DNA from: Algoriphagus aquimarinus
GTDB taxonomy: Bacteria; Bacteroidota; Bacteroidia; Cytophagales; Cyclobacteriaceae
NCBI RefSeq assembly: GCF_900112005.1
Contig: NZ_FOKK01000008.1
Coordinates: 166,523-230,522 of the forward strand
DNA length: 64,000 nucleotides
Reading direction: 5' to 3'
Shown here: piece by piece, positions 1 to 8,891 of the stretch
Layout of the letters: every line of letters starts with the position of its first letter
Position numbering within the stretch: the first letter of the stretch is position 1
Position numbers and translations under genes: made by a program
Notes under the pieces: model-generated
Database searches by the model: none
What the model was told of the DNA's origin: nothing
Seen by the model: only the letters and a program-made list of their open reading frames with translations

Positions 1-318
1 CATATCAGGTTGAAGTTCAATCACCTCAGCTCGTTTTTCCAATTCAGGTACGTTTCGTCCTGAGCTGCTACCGCAAATGATCAAGTCAGGACAATGCTTT
101 CTTACTCCCTCAAAAATTTCTTGATAAACCGACTTTCTATAAGTTGGAACTCCTTCTGTATCACGGGCATGGAGGTGAGCAATCGTGATTCCTATCTCGT
201 AGGCTTCATGAGTTTGTTCGATAATTTCCGAAGGACTAATAGGAACATGTGGAGTTTCTGATTTGGTAGGAACCATCCCCGTGGGGCAAAAATTAATAAT
301 TGTTTTACTAGAATTCAT
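1..318 (-). CDS. BKACE family (3-keto-5-aminohexanoate cleavage enzyme-like, DUF849) protein, N-terminal part
   Basis: The reverse strand is open from an ATG at 318 to the window edge (106 codons), so only the N-terminus is present. The translation opens with a beta strand ending in FCPTGMVPT, followed by TPHVPISPSEI and AHLHARDTEG, then LIICGSSSGR. This matches the first strands of the BKACE/DUF849 TIM barrel, where the HLHAR histidines bind the catalytic Zn2+. Family members condense a beta-keto acid with acetyl-CoA to give acetoacetate and a CoA ester. The substrate cannot be read from this fragment. It is divergent from the M28 peptidase gene. Recognition is by motif only, and the rest of the barrel lies outside the window. 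Confidence 0.82.
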   Translation of the reverse strand, partial: MNSSKTIINFCPTGMVPTKSETPHVPISPSEIIEQTHEAYEIGITIAHLHARDTEGVPTYRKSVYQEIFEGVRKHCPDLIICGSSSGRNVPELEKRAEVIELQPDM

Positions 319-769
319 ATCAAATAAGGCTGTAGAAATCAAAAATTATTTTTTTTTCACTAAAAAGATCTAGAGCTAGTTTTATCACTAAAAATCTCAT
401 TTAGGTCTTCAAAAGGCTAGCAATTTATAAATTATGATATACAAAAGCGCTTTTTTGTACTACAAAATGCTATTTGAAAGTGATTTGGCGAATAATTATA
501 CTTATGTATGATGTTCGGACAAAGCCAATATTTACACCTTTTTGTGAATCATAGATCATGAATCCCTTTTTCCTAAAAGAGCTATTTTGGGATTAGTTTG
601 TTTTCCTGATGAAGAGACTTTCTTTTTGATCCTTTTGAGACTGTGCTGCTGATTTTAAGTTGTTTACCAAACAAAAAATGCTAACATTGATTTTGAAATA
701 TCCCGTAAAAGACAAGAAAAAGAGACCTCAGCCTAGACGCCAAATACTAACTTACTTAAACCATTTTCT
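319..769. other. Divergent intergenic region, 451 bp
   Basis: This AT-rich spacer lies between the BKACE gene and the M28 peptidase gene and must hold both promoters. No open frame of note is seen. A palindrome at 440-459 (TACAAAA, GCGC core, TTTTGTA arms) lies about 120 bp upstream of the BKACE start. It could be a repressor operator or an incidental AT-rich hairpin. No clear TAnnTTTG -7 box with a correctly spaced TTG was found. Confidence 0.4.
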
Positions 770-2386
770 ATGAAGAATTACTTAAAGTTTTTAGTCCTAT
801 TACTCTGCATAAGTTGTGAAAATGATTCAAACGAATCTATAGAAATGGCTCAGGTGGACCAAGCTACCATTGCCACGCATATTGAACGTCTCGCTTCTGA
901 TGAGTTTCTTGGCAGAAAACCGTTTACTGAAGGAGAAGTCCTGACGGTGAATTATTTGAAGGAGGAATTTGAAAAACTGGGACTTTTGCCGGGAAATGGA
1001 GATAGCTTTTTTCAGGATGTGCCCATGGTAGAGATAGATGGAACACCTTCTGAAACGATGGTTATTTCCGGGAAAAATGGAAGTTTTGATTTAGGTGTTT
1101 TACAGGACTTTGTAGCAACAACAAATAAAGTAGAGACGGAAGTTAGTCTCGAGAATTCCGAGCTAGTTTTTGCTGGTTATGGTGTAGTGGCTCCAGAATA
1201 TGGTTGGAATGACTATGAGGGCATAGATTGGAAAGGGAAAACAGCTGTAGTTTTAATAAATGATCCGGGATTTCAATCTGGGGACTCTTCTTTGTTTAAG
1301 GGAAATGAAATGACCTACTACGGACGCTGGACTTATAAATATGAGGAAGCTGCTAGGCAAGGAGCCGCAGGACTTATTATTATTCATGATACTGAGCCAG
1401 CTTCGTACGGATGGAATGTGATTGAATCCGGGTGGACTGGTGCCCGCTTAGTTATTGCTAGCGATTTGCCTCTACTGAATGTCGAATCTTGGATCAGTGG
1501 TGAGAGCGCTCAGAAGATGTTTGCAGCATCTGCGATGAAAGGTCAGGATTACAAAGCTTTGGCTAGGGATAAAAACTTTAACCCAATTCCATTAGATCTG
1601 AACGTATCCGTTTCTATTGAAAACAAGATTAAAAAGGACGTTTCCAAAAACGTAGTGGCAATGATTCCTGGAACTGACAGAAAGGATGAGGTGATCATTT
1701 ACTCAGCTCATTGGGATCATTTGGGAGTAGGGAAAGCAATAGAAGGTGACTCCATCTATAATGGAGCAGTAGATAATGCTTCTGGTACTGCAGGATTACT
1801 CGCTCTTGCAGAAGCTTTTAAGAAAGGAGAAGCCACCAAGCGATCCATTGTGTTTATTGCTCTTACTGGAGAAGAACAAGGTTTATTAGGATCCGCTTTT
1901 TATGCCGAAAACCCAATTTTTGATCCTAAAAAGACCGTAGCTAATATCAATATGGATGCGTTGGACAGTCCTGGGAAAATGAAAGATCTAACGATTACAG
2001 GATATGGTCATTCTGAAATGGATATATATGCCAAGGAGGCAGCGCTGGAACAAGGAAGATACATTATCCCTGATCCAGAGGCTGAAAAAGGATATTTTTT
2101 CAGATCCGATCATTTCAATTTCGCCAAAATCGGTATTCCTGCATTGTATGCGAGTGGTACTTATGAAGGGTTCGATAAAAGTAAGGAGGAGATAAAAGCG
2201 TATAACGATTTTTATCGCATCAATAAATACCACCAACCTGCTGATGGATACAATACTGAAACAACGGAATTGAGTGGTGTGCAATTAGACTTACAGCTTT
2301 TTTTCAGTGTAGGGATGAAATTGGCAAATGAAGATTACTTCCCGAAATGGTACGATGGAAGTGAGTTTAAGGCTGCTCGTGAGTAG
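770..2386 (+). CDS. M28 family metallopeptidase lipoprotein with PA domain
   Basis: A 538-aa di-zinc aminopeptidase-type enzyme exported as a lipoprotein: a hydrophobic N-terminus ends in the lipobox LCISC with Cys16. A PA (protease-associated) insert spans about residues 120-280 (AGYGVVAPEYGWNDYEG; AAGLIIIHD). The catalytic M28 domain follows at about 290-520. Zinc ligands are visible as H314 (SAHWDHLG), D335 (AVDNASG), E369 with the adjacent catalytic E368 (TGEEQG), D396 (NMDAL) and H448 (SDHFNF). It probably trims peptides in the periplasm or on the outer membrane. It appears monocistronic, with a hairpin terminator at 2452-2489. Peptide specificity is unknown. Confidence 0.93.
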   Translation: MKNYLKFLVLLLCISCENDSNESIEMAQVDQATIATHIERLASDEFLGRKPFTEGEVLTVNYLKEEFEKLGLLPGNGDSFFQDVPMVEIDGTPSETMVISGKNGSFDLGVLQDFVATTNKVETEVSLENSELVFAGYGVVAPEYGWNDYEGIDWKGKTAVVLINDPGFQSGDSSLFKGNEMTYYGRWTYKYEEAARQGAAGLIIIHDTEPASYGWNVIESGWTGARLVIASDLPLLNVESWISGESAQKMFAASAMKGQDYKALARDKNFNPIPLDLNVSVSIENKIKKDVSKNVVAMIPGTDRKDEVIIYSAHWDHLGVGKAIEGDSIYNGAVDNASGTAGLLALAEAFKKGEATKRSIVFIALTGEEQGLLGSAFYAENPIFDPKKTVANINMDALDSPGKMKDLTITGYGHSEMDIYAKEAALEQGRYIIPDPEAEKGYFFRSDHFNFAKIGIPALYASGTYEGFDKSKEEIKAYNDFYRINKYHQPADGYNTETTELSGVQLDLQLFFSVGMKLANEDYFPKWYDGSEFKAARE

Positions 2387-2451
2387 AGATTAATCCTTTT
2401 CAGTCAACTTGATTGACTAGTAGGTTGGCTACTTTAATGACTAACTCAATT

Positions 2452-2489
2452 ATAGAAAAGGTATGGATCTGAGTTCATACTTTTTCTAT
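2452..2489 (+). terminator. Rho-independent terminator of the M28 peptidase gene
   Basis: A 14-bp inverted repeat (ATAGAAAAGGTATG with CATACTTTTTCTAT, one G-T pair) surrounds a 10-nt loop and is followed by TTTTAG. It lies 65 bp past the peptidase stop. Confidence 0.65.
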
Positions 2490-2619
2490 TTTAGGCCGAT
2501 CTCAGTGAGATATAGTAGTTAGTATATTGAAAGGTTTTTTCCATCACCTTTGCACGAGTTTCATATACTTCATACAGCGTAAATCTGCTTATGTTTTTTG
2601 ACTAATACTATTTATAAAA

Positions 2620-5127
2620 ATGCCACCGAATAAGTTTGATATACAAGGTTTAAGTAGTGATCAAGTAGCTTCTTCCCGTGAGAAATACGGGCAAAACAAA
2701 CTAGACTACAAAAAGGAAAATGGCTTCTTGGACACATTAAAGGGCATTCTTAAGGAGCCAATGTCGATTATTTTATTGGTAGCCGCTTCCATCTACTTCA
2801 TCACTGGTAACATTGGAGATGGTATTTTTCTTGTCGTTGCTATCATCTTCATTACCTCGATCTCACTATACCAGGATTCACGAAGTAAGAATGCATTAGA
2901 AAAGTTGAAGGACTTTTCTCAACCCACATGTAAAGTAATAAGGAATGGGGTTGTACAAGAAATAAAAAGCGAAGAGTTGGTGGTTGGCGATAGCCTATTA
3001 GTAGAAGAAGGCACTTCAATTACAGCCGATGGCGTCATCGTTCATTCCAATGATTTCTCAGTAAATGAGGCTATACTCACAGGAGAATCTTTTGCGGTTT
3101 TTAAGGATAAGTCTCTAGAAGATAATGTGATCTATAGTGGCACCACGGTGGCTAGTGGTTTGGCTATAGCGATGATTACAGGTATCGGTAAGGATACTAA
3201 ACTCGGGAAAATAGGAACAAGTCTAGAAAGTATCACTGAGGAAAAAACACCACTGGAAAGTCAGATTGCGAATTTTGTAAAGAAGATGGCAATAGCTGGA
3301 GCTGTAGTTTTTGTAATTGTTTGGGCTATTAATTACTGGCAATCTCGAGACTTATTGAATAGTTTGCTCCAGTCGCTCACACTAGCCATGAGTATTTTGC
3401 CTGAAGAAATACCAGTTGCTTTTACCACTTTCATGGCGCTTGGCGCATGGAGACTGTTGAAAATGGGCATAGTGGTAAAACAAATGAAGACCGTAGAAAC
3501 CTTAGGCAGCGCTACAGTCATTTGTACAGATAAAACAGGTACGATCACCGAAAATAGGATGAGTCTAGCAAAGCTCTTTTTGCTTTCTTCCAATAAAATC
3601 TATGAACCAAACGACCAGTTAAGCGAGAATGAAAAACTTTTAATAGAATTGGCTATGTGGGCAAGTGAGCCTATTCCCTTTGATCCGATGGAGATCGCTC
3701 TACATCAGGCGTATAGCGATAGTGCCATGCAAGACCTACGTCCTGATTTTAGTCTTGTACATGAATACCCGCTTGGCGGAAAACCGCCTATGATGACTCA
3801 TGTCTTTGAAAACTCGGAAGGCAAGCGGATTATAGCTGCTAAAGGGGCACCTGAAGCATTGATGAACGTGTCGAATCTATCGGTGAATGAAAAGCGACAA
3901 ATAGAAGATGCTATTCAAGCCTTGGCTACAGATGGATTTAGAGTGCTAGGAGTAGGGGTGACTCAGTTTGGTACGGATAATTACCCTTCTGCTCAGCAAG
4001 AATTTAGCTTTGAATTTAAAGGCATTGTTGCTTTTTACGATCCTCCAAAAAAGAATATTGGAAACGTACTGGAAGATTTTTATAAAGCAGGAATTGAAGT
4101 TAAAATCATAACAGGAGATAATGCTGCTACTACCACAGCAATAGCTAAGAAAATTGGGTTTTTAGGTTACGAAAAAAACATCTCTGGTGATGAATTAATG
4201 CAGTTGACTGAGGATGAATTGCAATCCTGCGTGATGGAGACAAGTATTTTCACGCGGATGTTTCCCGACGCAAAATTGAAAATTATTAATGCCTTAAAAG
4301 CAAATCAGCAAATAGTGGCTATGACAGGAGATGGGGTCAATGATGGACCAGCCTTAAAAGCCGCTCATATTGGTATTGCAATGGGTAAAAAAGGAACTGA
4401 AATAGCTAAACAAGCTGCGTCTTTGATCCTTTTGGAAGATGATTTATCCAAAATGGTAGATGCTATAGCAATGGGAAGAAAAATATATACCAATCTCAAA
4501 AAAGCGATTCAATACATTATATCCATACATATTCCTATAATACTCACCGTGTTCATTCCGTTGGCTTTAGGATGGATTTATCCAAATATTTTTTCACCTA
4601 TACATATTATCTTTTTAGAGATAATAATGGGACCTACCTGTTCCATAATTTATGAAAATGAACCAATGGAAAAGAACACGATGTCGCAGAAGCCTAAGGC
4701 TTTGACAACTACTTTCTTTAATTGGAAAGAGCTGTCAATTAGTATTCTACAAGGATTGGTGATCACTGCCGGGACTTTATTTGTGTATCAATATGCTGTC
4801 AATTCCGGTTACGATGAGGCCTTGACCAGAACCATGACATTTACTGTTTTAATAGTGGCGAATATTTTTCTTACACTTATAAATCGCTCGTTCTATTATT
4901 CCATACTTACCACCTTGCGGTACAAGAATAATTTGGTCTTGTATATAGTCTTTATAACCATCGCCATTGTAGGTTTGATTCTTTATGTTACTCCTTTGAC
5001 CACTTTTTTCAAGTTTGAAACGCTGACTCTTACGCAACTAGTAATCTGCATTGGCATTGGATTTATTTCTACCAGTTGGTTTGAACTCTTAAAGCTTACT
5101 AAAAGAATAAAGCAAAATATGAAGTAA
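2620..5127 (+). CDS. Cation-translocating P-type ATPase (type II, Ca2+-ATPase-like)
   Basis: An 835-aa inner-membrane ion pump. An N-terminal cation-ATPase domain (about 5-60) precedes the actuator domain with LTGES at 153-157. The phosphorylation motif DKTGTIT starts at D304, TGDN lies near 507-510 and the hinge TGDGVND is at 569-575. The C-terminal membrane block (about 625-825) is present. The M4 ion-site motif is PEEIP (261-265), not the PEGLP of classical SERCA/PMCA pumps, so Ca2+ is likely but not certain. No CPx heavy-metal motif and no N-terminal metal-binding domain are seen. The gene stands alone, without a regulator beside it. Confidence 0.9.
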   Translation: MPPNKFDIQGLSSDQVASSREKYGQNKLDYKKENGFLDTLKGILKEPMSIILLVAASIYFITGNIGDGIFLVVAIIFITSISLYQDSRSKNALEKLKDFSQPTCKVIRNGVVQEIKSEELVVGDSLLVEEGTSITADGVIVHSNDFSVNEAILTGESFAVFKDKSLEDNVIYSGTTVASGLAIAMITGIGKDTKLGKIGTSLESITEEKTPLESQIANFVKKMAIAGAVVFVIVWAINYWQSRDLLNSLLQSLTLAMSILPEEIPVAFTTFMALGAWRLLKMGIVVKQMKTVETLGSATVICTDKTGTITENRMSLAKLFLLSSNKIYEPNDQLSENEKLLIELAMWASEPIPFDPMEIALHQAYSDSAMQDLRPDFSLVHEYPLGGKPPMMTHVFENSEGKRIIAAKGAPEALMNVSNLSVNEKRQIEDAIQALATDGFRVLGVGVTQFGTDNYPSAQQEFSFEFKGIVAFYDPPKKNIGNVLEDFYKAGIEVKIITGDNAATTTAIAKKIGFLGYEKNISGDELMQLTEDELQSCVMETSIFTRMFPDAKLKIINALKANQQIVAMTGDGVNDGPALKAAHIGIAMGKKGTEIAKQAASLILLEDDLSKMVDAIAMGRKIYTNLKKAIQYIISIHIPIILTVFIPLALGWIYPNIFSPIHIIFLEIIMGPTCSIIYENEPMEKNTMSQKPKALTTTFFNWKELSISILQGLVITAGTLFVYQYAVNSGYDEALTRTMTFTVLIVANIFLTLINRSFYYSILTTLRYKNNLVLYIVFITIAIVGLILYVTPLTTFFKFETLTLTQLVICIGIGFISTSWFELLKLTKRIKQNMK

Positions 5128-5272
5128 TACGCTTTAAAAGAAAGCCATTAATGAATTACACATGTATCTATCGTTGATAGAGAGGTAACAATAAATATCC
5201 AATTCGGAAGTTCTCCTCAATTTTTGGCAAGTTGGATATAGAAAAGATGCTTTAAGGATAAATTCTGGACAC

Positions 5273-5302
5273 AAAAAAACCACGAGAAGTTTCCCGTGGT
5301 TT
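5273..5302 (-). terminator. Terminator of the DUF2911 gene
   Basis: The inverted repeat AAACCACG / CGTGGTTT at 5277-5302 extends inward through GAA/TTC. Read on the minus strand it is followed by a run of seven T (5273-5279). It lies just past the DUF2911 stop. Confidence 0.8.
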
Positions 5303-5324
5303 CAAATTCTAATAAATTGGATTC

Positions 5325-5831
5325 TTATGAACCTAACTTAGCTGAAGCTTTTCCATATTCCCATCTTATCTCGAAGCTGGAAGGTTTTACCTCATACACT
5401 AGACGCTCTTCCATAGAAGAAGTCTGTCCAGAAGGAACTGTAACTCTCAACGCATCTTCTGCTGAGCTGTAGTCAAATGCTCCCCATTGCTTGGCAACTT
5501 TGTTGAAAATAAAAGTAGAAGAAGCCTCACCTGGGATCACAAAGAAACTGTAAGTGCCAGCTGCTAGTTTTTTACCTTCTACCATGATGTCCTTAGTAGT
5601 AGTGAAAGTAGTCGCTTCATTTGCGCCAGCTCTCCATACTTCTCCTAGAGGAACCAAATCACCCCAGATCATACGGCCTTTTACCGCAGGAGAGGAATAA
5701 TTGATAGTAACTTTCGCATCGCCTACCATTCCTTCTGCAGTTTTGGCCGGGCTAGCTTTCTCTTGAGCAAACGCCGCAAGTCCAATAAAGGCAAGTAGGG
5801 CAGTTGCTAGTAAACTCTTTTTGAAATTCAT
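5325..5831 (-). CDS. DUF2911 domain-containing secreted protein
   Basis: A 168-aa protein with a signal peptide (MNFKKS, hydrophobic stretch, AFAQ). It consists of one DUF2911 domain recognised by YSSPAVKGR, LVPLGEVWRAGANEATT and LAAGTYSFFVIPGE. The family is widespread in Bacteroidota, is predicted to form a periplasmic beta-sandwich and has no established function. The length is typical for a single-domain member. It is monocistronic, with its own terminator downstream and a palindromic repeat upstream (5967-6014). The family call is firm; no function can be assigned. Confidence 0.9.
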   Translation of the reverse strand: MNFKKSLLATALLAFIGLAAFAQEKASPAKTAEGMVGDAKVTINYSSPAVKGRMIWGDLVPLGEVWRAGANEATTFTTTKDIMVEGKKLAAGTYSFFVIPGEASSTFIFNKVAKQWGAFDYSSAEDALRVTVPSGQTSSMEERLVYEVKPSSFEIRWEYGKASAKLGS

Positions 5832-5966
5832 TGTCGTTAGTTTTTATTGTTAGATAGGAAAAATAAAGAAATTAATTAATTCCTTTAGTCTCCAAACTGA
5901 CATTTCTATCAAAAGGTTACTAGAATTGAATATCTAGTTTAGAGATCCAAGGTAAATTCTATTGCC

Positions 5967-6014
5967 TGTCAGACTGAACGAAATCGAAGGATCTCGACTC
6001 CGTTCGAGCTGACA
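5967..6014. repeat. Intergenic palindromic element (TGTCAG...CTGACA)
   Basis: A 48-bp imperfect palindrome with outer arms TGTCAG/CTGACA and inner GAACG/CGTTC and CGAAG/CTCG segments. It lies between the divergent ends of the DUF2911 and oxidoreductase units. From memory, very similar elements (GACTGAGCGAAGTCGAAGG type) recur between genes in many Bacteroidota. Only this copy is present here. Confidence 0.55.
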
Positions 6015-6082
6015 CACAACTTGTACGATTAGAATGACGGATGTTTTTCAATAGGTTAAGGTGCCAAGAACTTCGCTACTGC

Positions 6083-6110
6083 TGTCTCCCGTCTTCTGTC
6101 TCATGTCTTT
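6083..6110. repeat. Dispersed GTCTYC-rich repeat
   Basis: A run of GTCTCCCGTCTTCTGTCTC directly follows the oxidoreductase stop. Related units lie at 26028-26053, 26141-26173 and 31270-31299. It is a low-complexity intergenic repeat, not coding. Confidence 0.5.
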
Positions 6111-6112
6111 TC

Positions 6113-7261
6113 CTATATCTTCACCCAAGCTTCGTTGGCATTACTTTCCACGATTGCATCACCGATAATCAACTCTCTCAAGCCGTCAGCGAATGTCGGG
6201 AATGTAGGAGACTCAGGCTGCTTGCCTTCTCTCACTGCTGCATATACTTCTTTGAAAAGCTGCTTAGATGTGTCAGGGAAGCCTTCTTGGTGACCTCCTG
6301 GGAAGCTTACCAAAGAGCGAGCTCCTTCATCCACTAGAGCAGGGTCTTTCATCAAGATAGAATTGGCAGTTTCTCTCTTACCAATCCAAAGTTCGTTAGG
6401 CTTCTCAGCATTGAATTCAAAGCTGGACTTAGAACCAGACACCTCAATGTTCAGACGATTTTTACGTCCTGCGTTGATTTGACTAACAGTAATAGAACCA
6501 GTACGTCCATTGTCAAATCGAAGAAGGATAGTGGCATAATCCTCAGAAGTCACATCATATTCTTGGTAATCTGAAGGGTCGAGTGCTTTTCCAGAGAAAG
6601 ATTCAACGGCTTTCAACGGCTTCAAACGCTTAGGATATACTGTTGAGAAATCAGCCATCACCGCAGTGATTTTCAAACCAGTAACATATTCTGTCATGTC
6701 CAACAGGTGTGAGCCTATATCTGCAACCGCTCTTGAGCCTCCAGATTGCTTTGGATCCAATCTCCAGCTGTAGTCAGTTTTGAAGAATAGCCAATCCTGA
6801 AGGTAAGAACCCATCACCGAGTAAACTTCTCCCAATTCACCTTTTTCACGCATTACTTTCATCTGGCGAACCATTGGATAGTATCGAAGATTGAAGTGAA
6901 CTGCATTGATCAAACCAGTTTCTTTTGCTAGGGCTACAAGTTCTTCTGCTTCCTCAACAGTGACTGACAAGGGCTTCTCACAAACCACGTGCTTTCCAGC
7001 TAGCATACAGGCTTTTGCCTGCGGAAAATGAAGGAAATTAGGCGTGCATATATGGACTACGTTGATGCTTTCATCTTTCAACATGTTATCAAAAGTGTAG
7101 GCATTTGGGATTCCAAGCTCTGCTGCTTTGGCATCTGCCACCTCCTGATTTACTTCTACAAGGCCTGTCACCAGGATATTAGGAATTCTTCTTAGTGCTT
7201 CTAAATGAGCCGGTCCGATAAATCCGGTTCCCACGATTGCTGCTGTGATAGTCTGGGGCAT
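6113..7261 (-). CDS. Gfo/Idh/MocA family oxidoreductase
   Basis: A 382-aa NAD(P)-dependent sugar or inositol dehydrogenase-type enzyme. The N-terminal Rossmann fold shows GTGFIG at 11-16 and the family EKP motif at 95-97, whose lysine is catalytic. The C-terminal substrate domain carries DIGSHLLD with H185. No signal peptide, so it is cytoplasmic. It lies on the same strand as the downstream SusCD/DUF1080 locus but is separated from it by two genes and a terminator, so a shared glycoside oxidation pathway is only a possibility. Substrate not determinable from sequence. Confidence 0.92.
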   Translation of the reverse strand: MPQTITAAIVGTGFIGPAHLEALRRIPNILVTGLVEVNQEVADAKAAELGIPNAYTFDNMLKDESINVVHICTPNFLHFPQAKACMLAGKHVVCEKPLSVTVEEAEELVALAKETGLINAVHFNLRYYPMVRQMKVMREKGELGEVYSVMGSYLQDWLFFKTDYSWRLDPKQSGGSRAVADIGSHLLDMTEYVTGLKITAVMADFSTVYPKRLKPLKAVESFSGKALDPSDYQEYDVTSEDYATILLRFDNGRTGSITVSQINAGRKNRLNIEVSGSKSSFEFNAEKPNELWIGKRETANSILMKDPALVDEGARSLVSFPGGHQEGFPDTSKQLFKEVYAAVREGKQPESPTFPTFADGLRELIIGDAIVESNANEAWVKI

Positions 7262-7409
7262 AGGTTTTTTAGGTTGTTTTACGTTTTATTTTGGAATGTC
7301 AAATTAGGAAAAATGCCTCAAAACTTTCCCATTCCTAAAAGTTGATTTCACTACAATTTCAACATTGAACAGGAAAAGTTGTGGTCAATGAATGAAATCT
7401 TGCTATCTA

Positions 7410-8579
7410 TTACTTGGAAACCATTTGCTTAGAAGAGGTTGAAGGTTCCAACCACCATTTGTGTGTGGTTATCAAATTTTTATCCAATTCTATGAATTCC
7501 CCGATTTCCGGGACATAGATAGGCTGATTGATTTCATTTGCCTTAGCTAGTACTCTTTCCACTGGATCTCTCCAAGAATGCATGGCTAGTGTAAATGCTG
7601 CCCAATGTATCGGCATAAATACTTTTGCTTTAATATCTTTTGCTGCCTGCGCAGTTTCCTCAGGTATCATGTGTATATCCGTCCAGCGCTCATTGTACTG
7701 TCCACATTCCATCATTGCAAAATTGAACGGTCCGTACTTTTCGCCGATTTGCTTGAAGTGTGGTCCATAGCCACTGTCTCCACTGAAGTAGATGTTGTCA
7801 CTTTCACCACGTATTACCCAGGAACCCCAAAGTGTAGCAAAGCGATCGTTAAGACCTCGCCCTGAGAAATGACGCGCGGGCGTAAGCGCTAGGAGTAATC
7901 CATCTGCTTGGATTTCATCCCACCAACCCAATTCATTTATTTTGGAAGAGTCTACTCCCCATTCTTCGAAATGTGCTCCCATACCCAGAGGCATGTAAAA
8001 AGCCTTCGTTTTATCCTTCAACTTCTGAATGGATCCATAATCCAAGTGATCGTAGTGATCGTGAGACATGATGATCATGTCGATTTGTGGAAGTTTTTCT
8101 ACCTCAATAGGAAGTTCCTTGCTATAGCGCTTTTTGCCTAAAAGTGGATTTGGAGCTGGCACTTCACCAAACATAGGATCGATAAGAATTGTCTTTCCAT
8201 CGATTTGAAGCAGAAAAGTAGAGTGTCCAAACCAAACCAAGCGGGTAGGCTGATCTTTTGTAACCAATTCAAGTGAATCTCTGTGCGTAATAGGCAAATC
8301 AAAATCAGGCCTTCTGCTTGGGTCGTTTTTGAAAAACTCAGGAAGCATCTTGATAGCCTCAGAGAAATCCATGTCCATATTGGTTGGCATGAGGTTACTG
8401 AATTTACCGTCCTCGAAATAATCCAGTTTTTCAAATTCAGCTAATTTCTGTTTGGATTGATTGCCACCAAATTCTGGACTGAAATTCACAAAAAGCACGA
8501 CTAGGACTATGAGAATCAGTACAATGGATAGGAGGGTAAGCATAATGATTTTCAATGTTTTAAATAAAAACTTTAGCAT
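7410..8579 (-). CDS. MBL-fold metallohydrolase, NAPE-PLD/UlaG-like, membrane-anchored
   Basis: A 389-aa protein. One N-terminal transmembrane helix (about 9-32) anchors a metallo-beta-lactamase-fold domain facing the periplasm. Metal ligands are visible in SHDHYDH (172-178), H237 (TPARHFSGR), D268 (SGDSG) and the MPIHW histidine near 325. The sequence order GHSTFLLQIDG, LIDPMFG, SHDHYDHLD and CGQYNERW is typical of bacterial relatives of N-acyl-phosphatidylethanolamine phospholipase D. A phosphodiesterase acting on a lipid is likely by family; the substrate is unknown. Preceded by a 312-bp gap, so probably transcribed alone. Confidence 0.88.
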   Translation of the reverse strand: MLKFLFKTLKIIMLTLLSIVLILIVLVVLFVNFSPEFGGNQSKQKLAEFEKLDYFEDGKFSNLMPTNMDMDFSEAIKMLPEFFKNDPSRRPDFDLPITHRDSLELVTKDQPTRLVWFGHSTFLLQIDGKTILIDPMFGEVPAPNPLLGKKRYSKELPIEVEKLPQIDMIIMSHDHYDHLDYGSIQKLKDKTKAFYMPLGMGAHFEEWGVDSSKINELGWWDEIQADGLLLALTPARHFSGRGLNDRFATLWGSWVIRGESDNIYFSGDSGYGPHFKQIGEKYGPFNFAMMECGQYNERWTDIHMIPEETAQAAKDIKAKVFMPIHWAAFTLAMHSWRDPVERVLAKANEINQPIYVPEIGEFIELDKNLITTHKWWLEPSTSSKQMVSK

Positions 8580-8780
8580 AGTGAGCCGTAAAAACTAGGG
8601 GATGAACTTATTGGCTTTAACTGCAAAAGCTCTTAAAAGGTGCACAATTGAAGGGTTTTTTGTGATCCAGTACGAATAATTAAACTAGTAGCGTTCTGAA
8701 ACCTGCATTCTAATGTGGGCCAAGTCAGGAGGTCTATCCGACACCAAGTGGGCTTGAATCAAGGGATTAATTTCTAATTC

Positions 8781-8820
8781 ACGCCCTTGTGAACCTTCGT
8801 GCCCATTGTGGCTAATTCAT
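8781..8820. repeat. Degenerate half-copy of the CTTTGTG...TTGTGG repeat family
   Basis: The only recognisable content of the 312-bp gap 8580-8891 besides the terminator. CCTTGTGAACC, CTTCGTGCC and ATTGTGGCTAA resemble one arm of the palindromic elements at 48.6-49.0 kb. The second arm is missing. Confidence 0.4.
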
Positions 8821-8856
8821 AAAAAAAGGCTTAGCGAATCAAATCGCTAAGCCTTT
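8821..8856 (-). terminator. Terminator of the SusCD/DUF1080/cytochrome operon
   Basis: A perfect 11-bp stem (AGGCTTAGCGA / TCGCTAAGCCT, 8827-8854) with a 6-nt loop is followed on the minus strand by seven T. It lies 35 bp beyond the stop of the cytochrome gene. Confidence 0.88.
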
Positions 8857-8891
8857 CTAAAAATCTATGGTCAATAAGCCATGAACTATTT

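Noticed and set aside
2620..5127. Metal efflux partner for the HMA-AraC regulator
   Set aside because: The ATPase lacks a CPx motif and metal-binding domain, is 15 kb away, and looks like a Ca2+-type pump.
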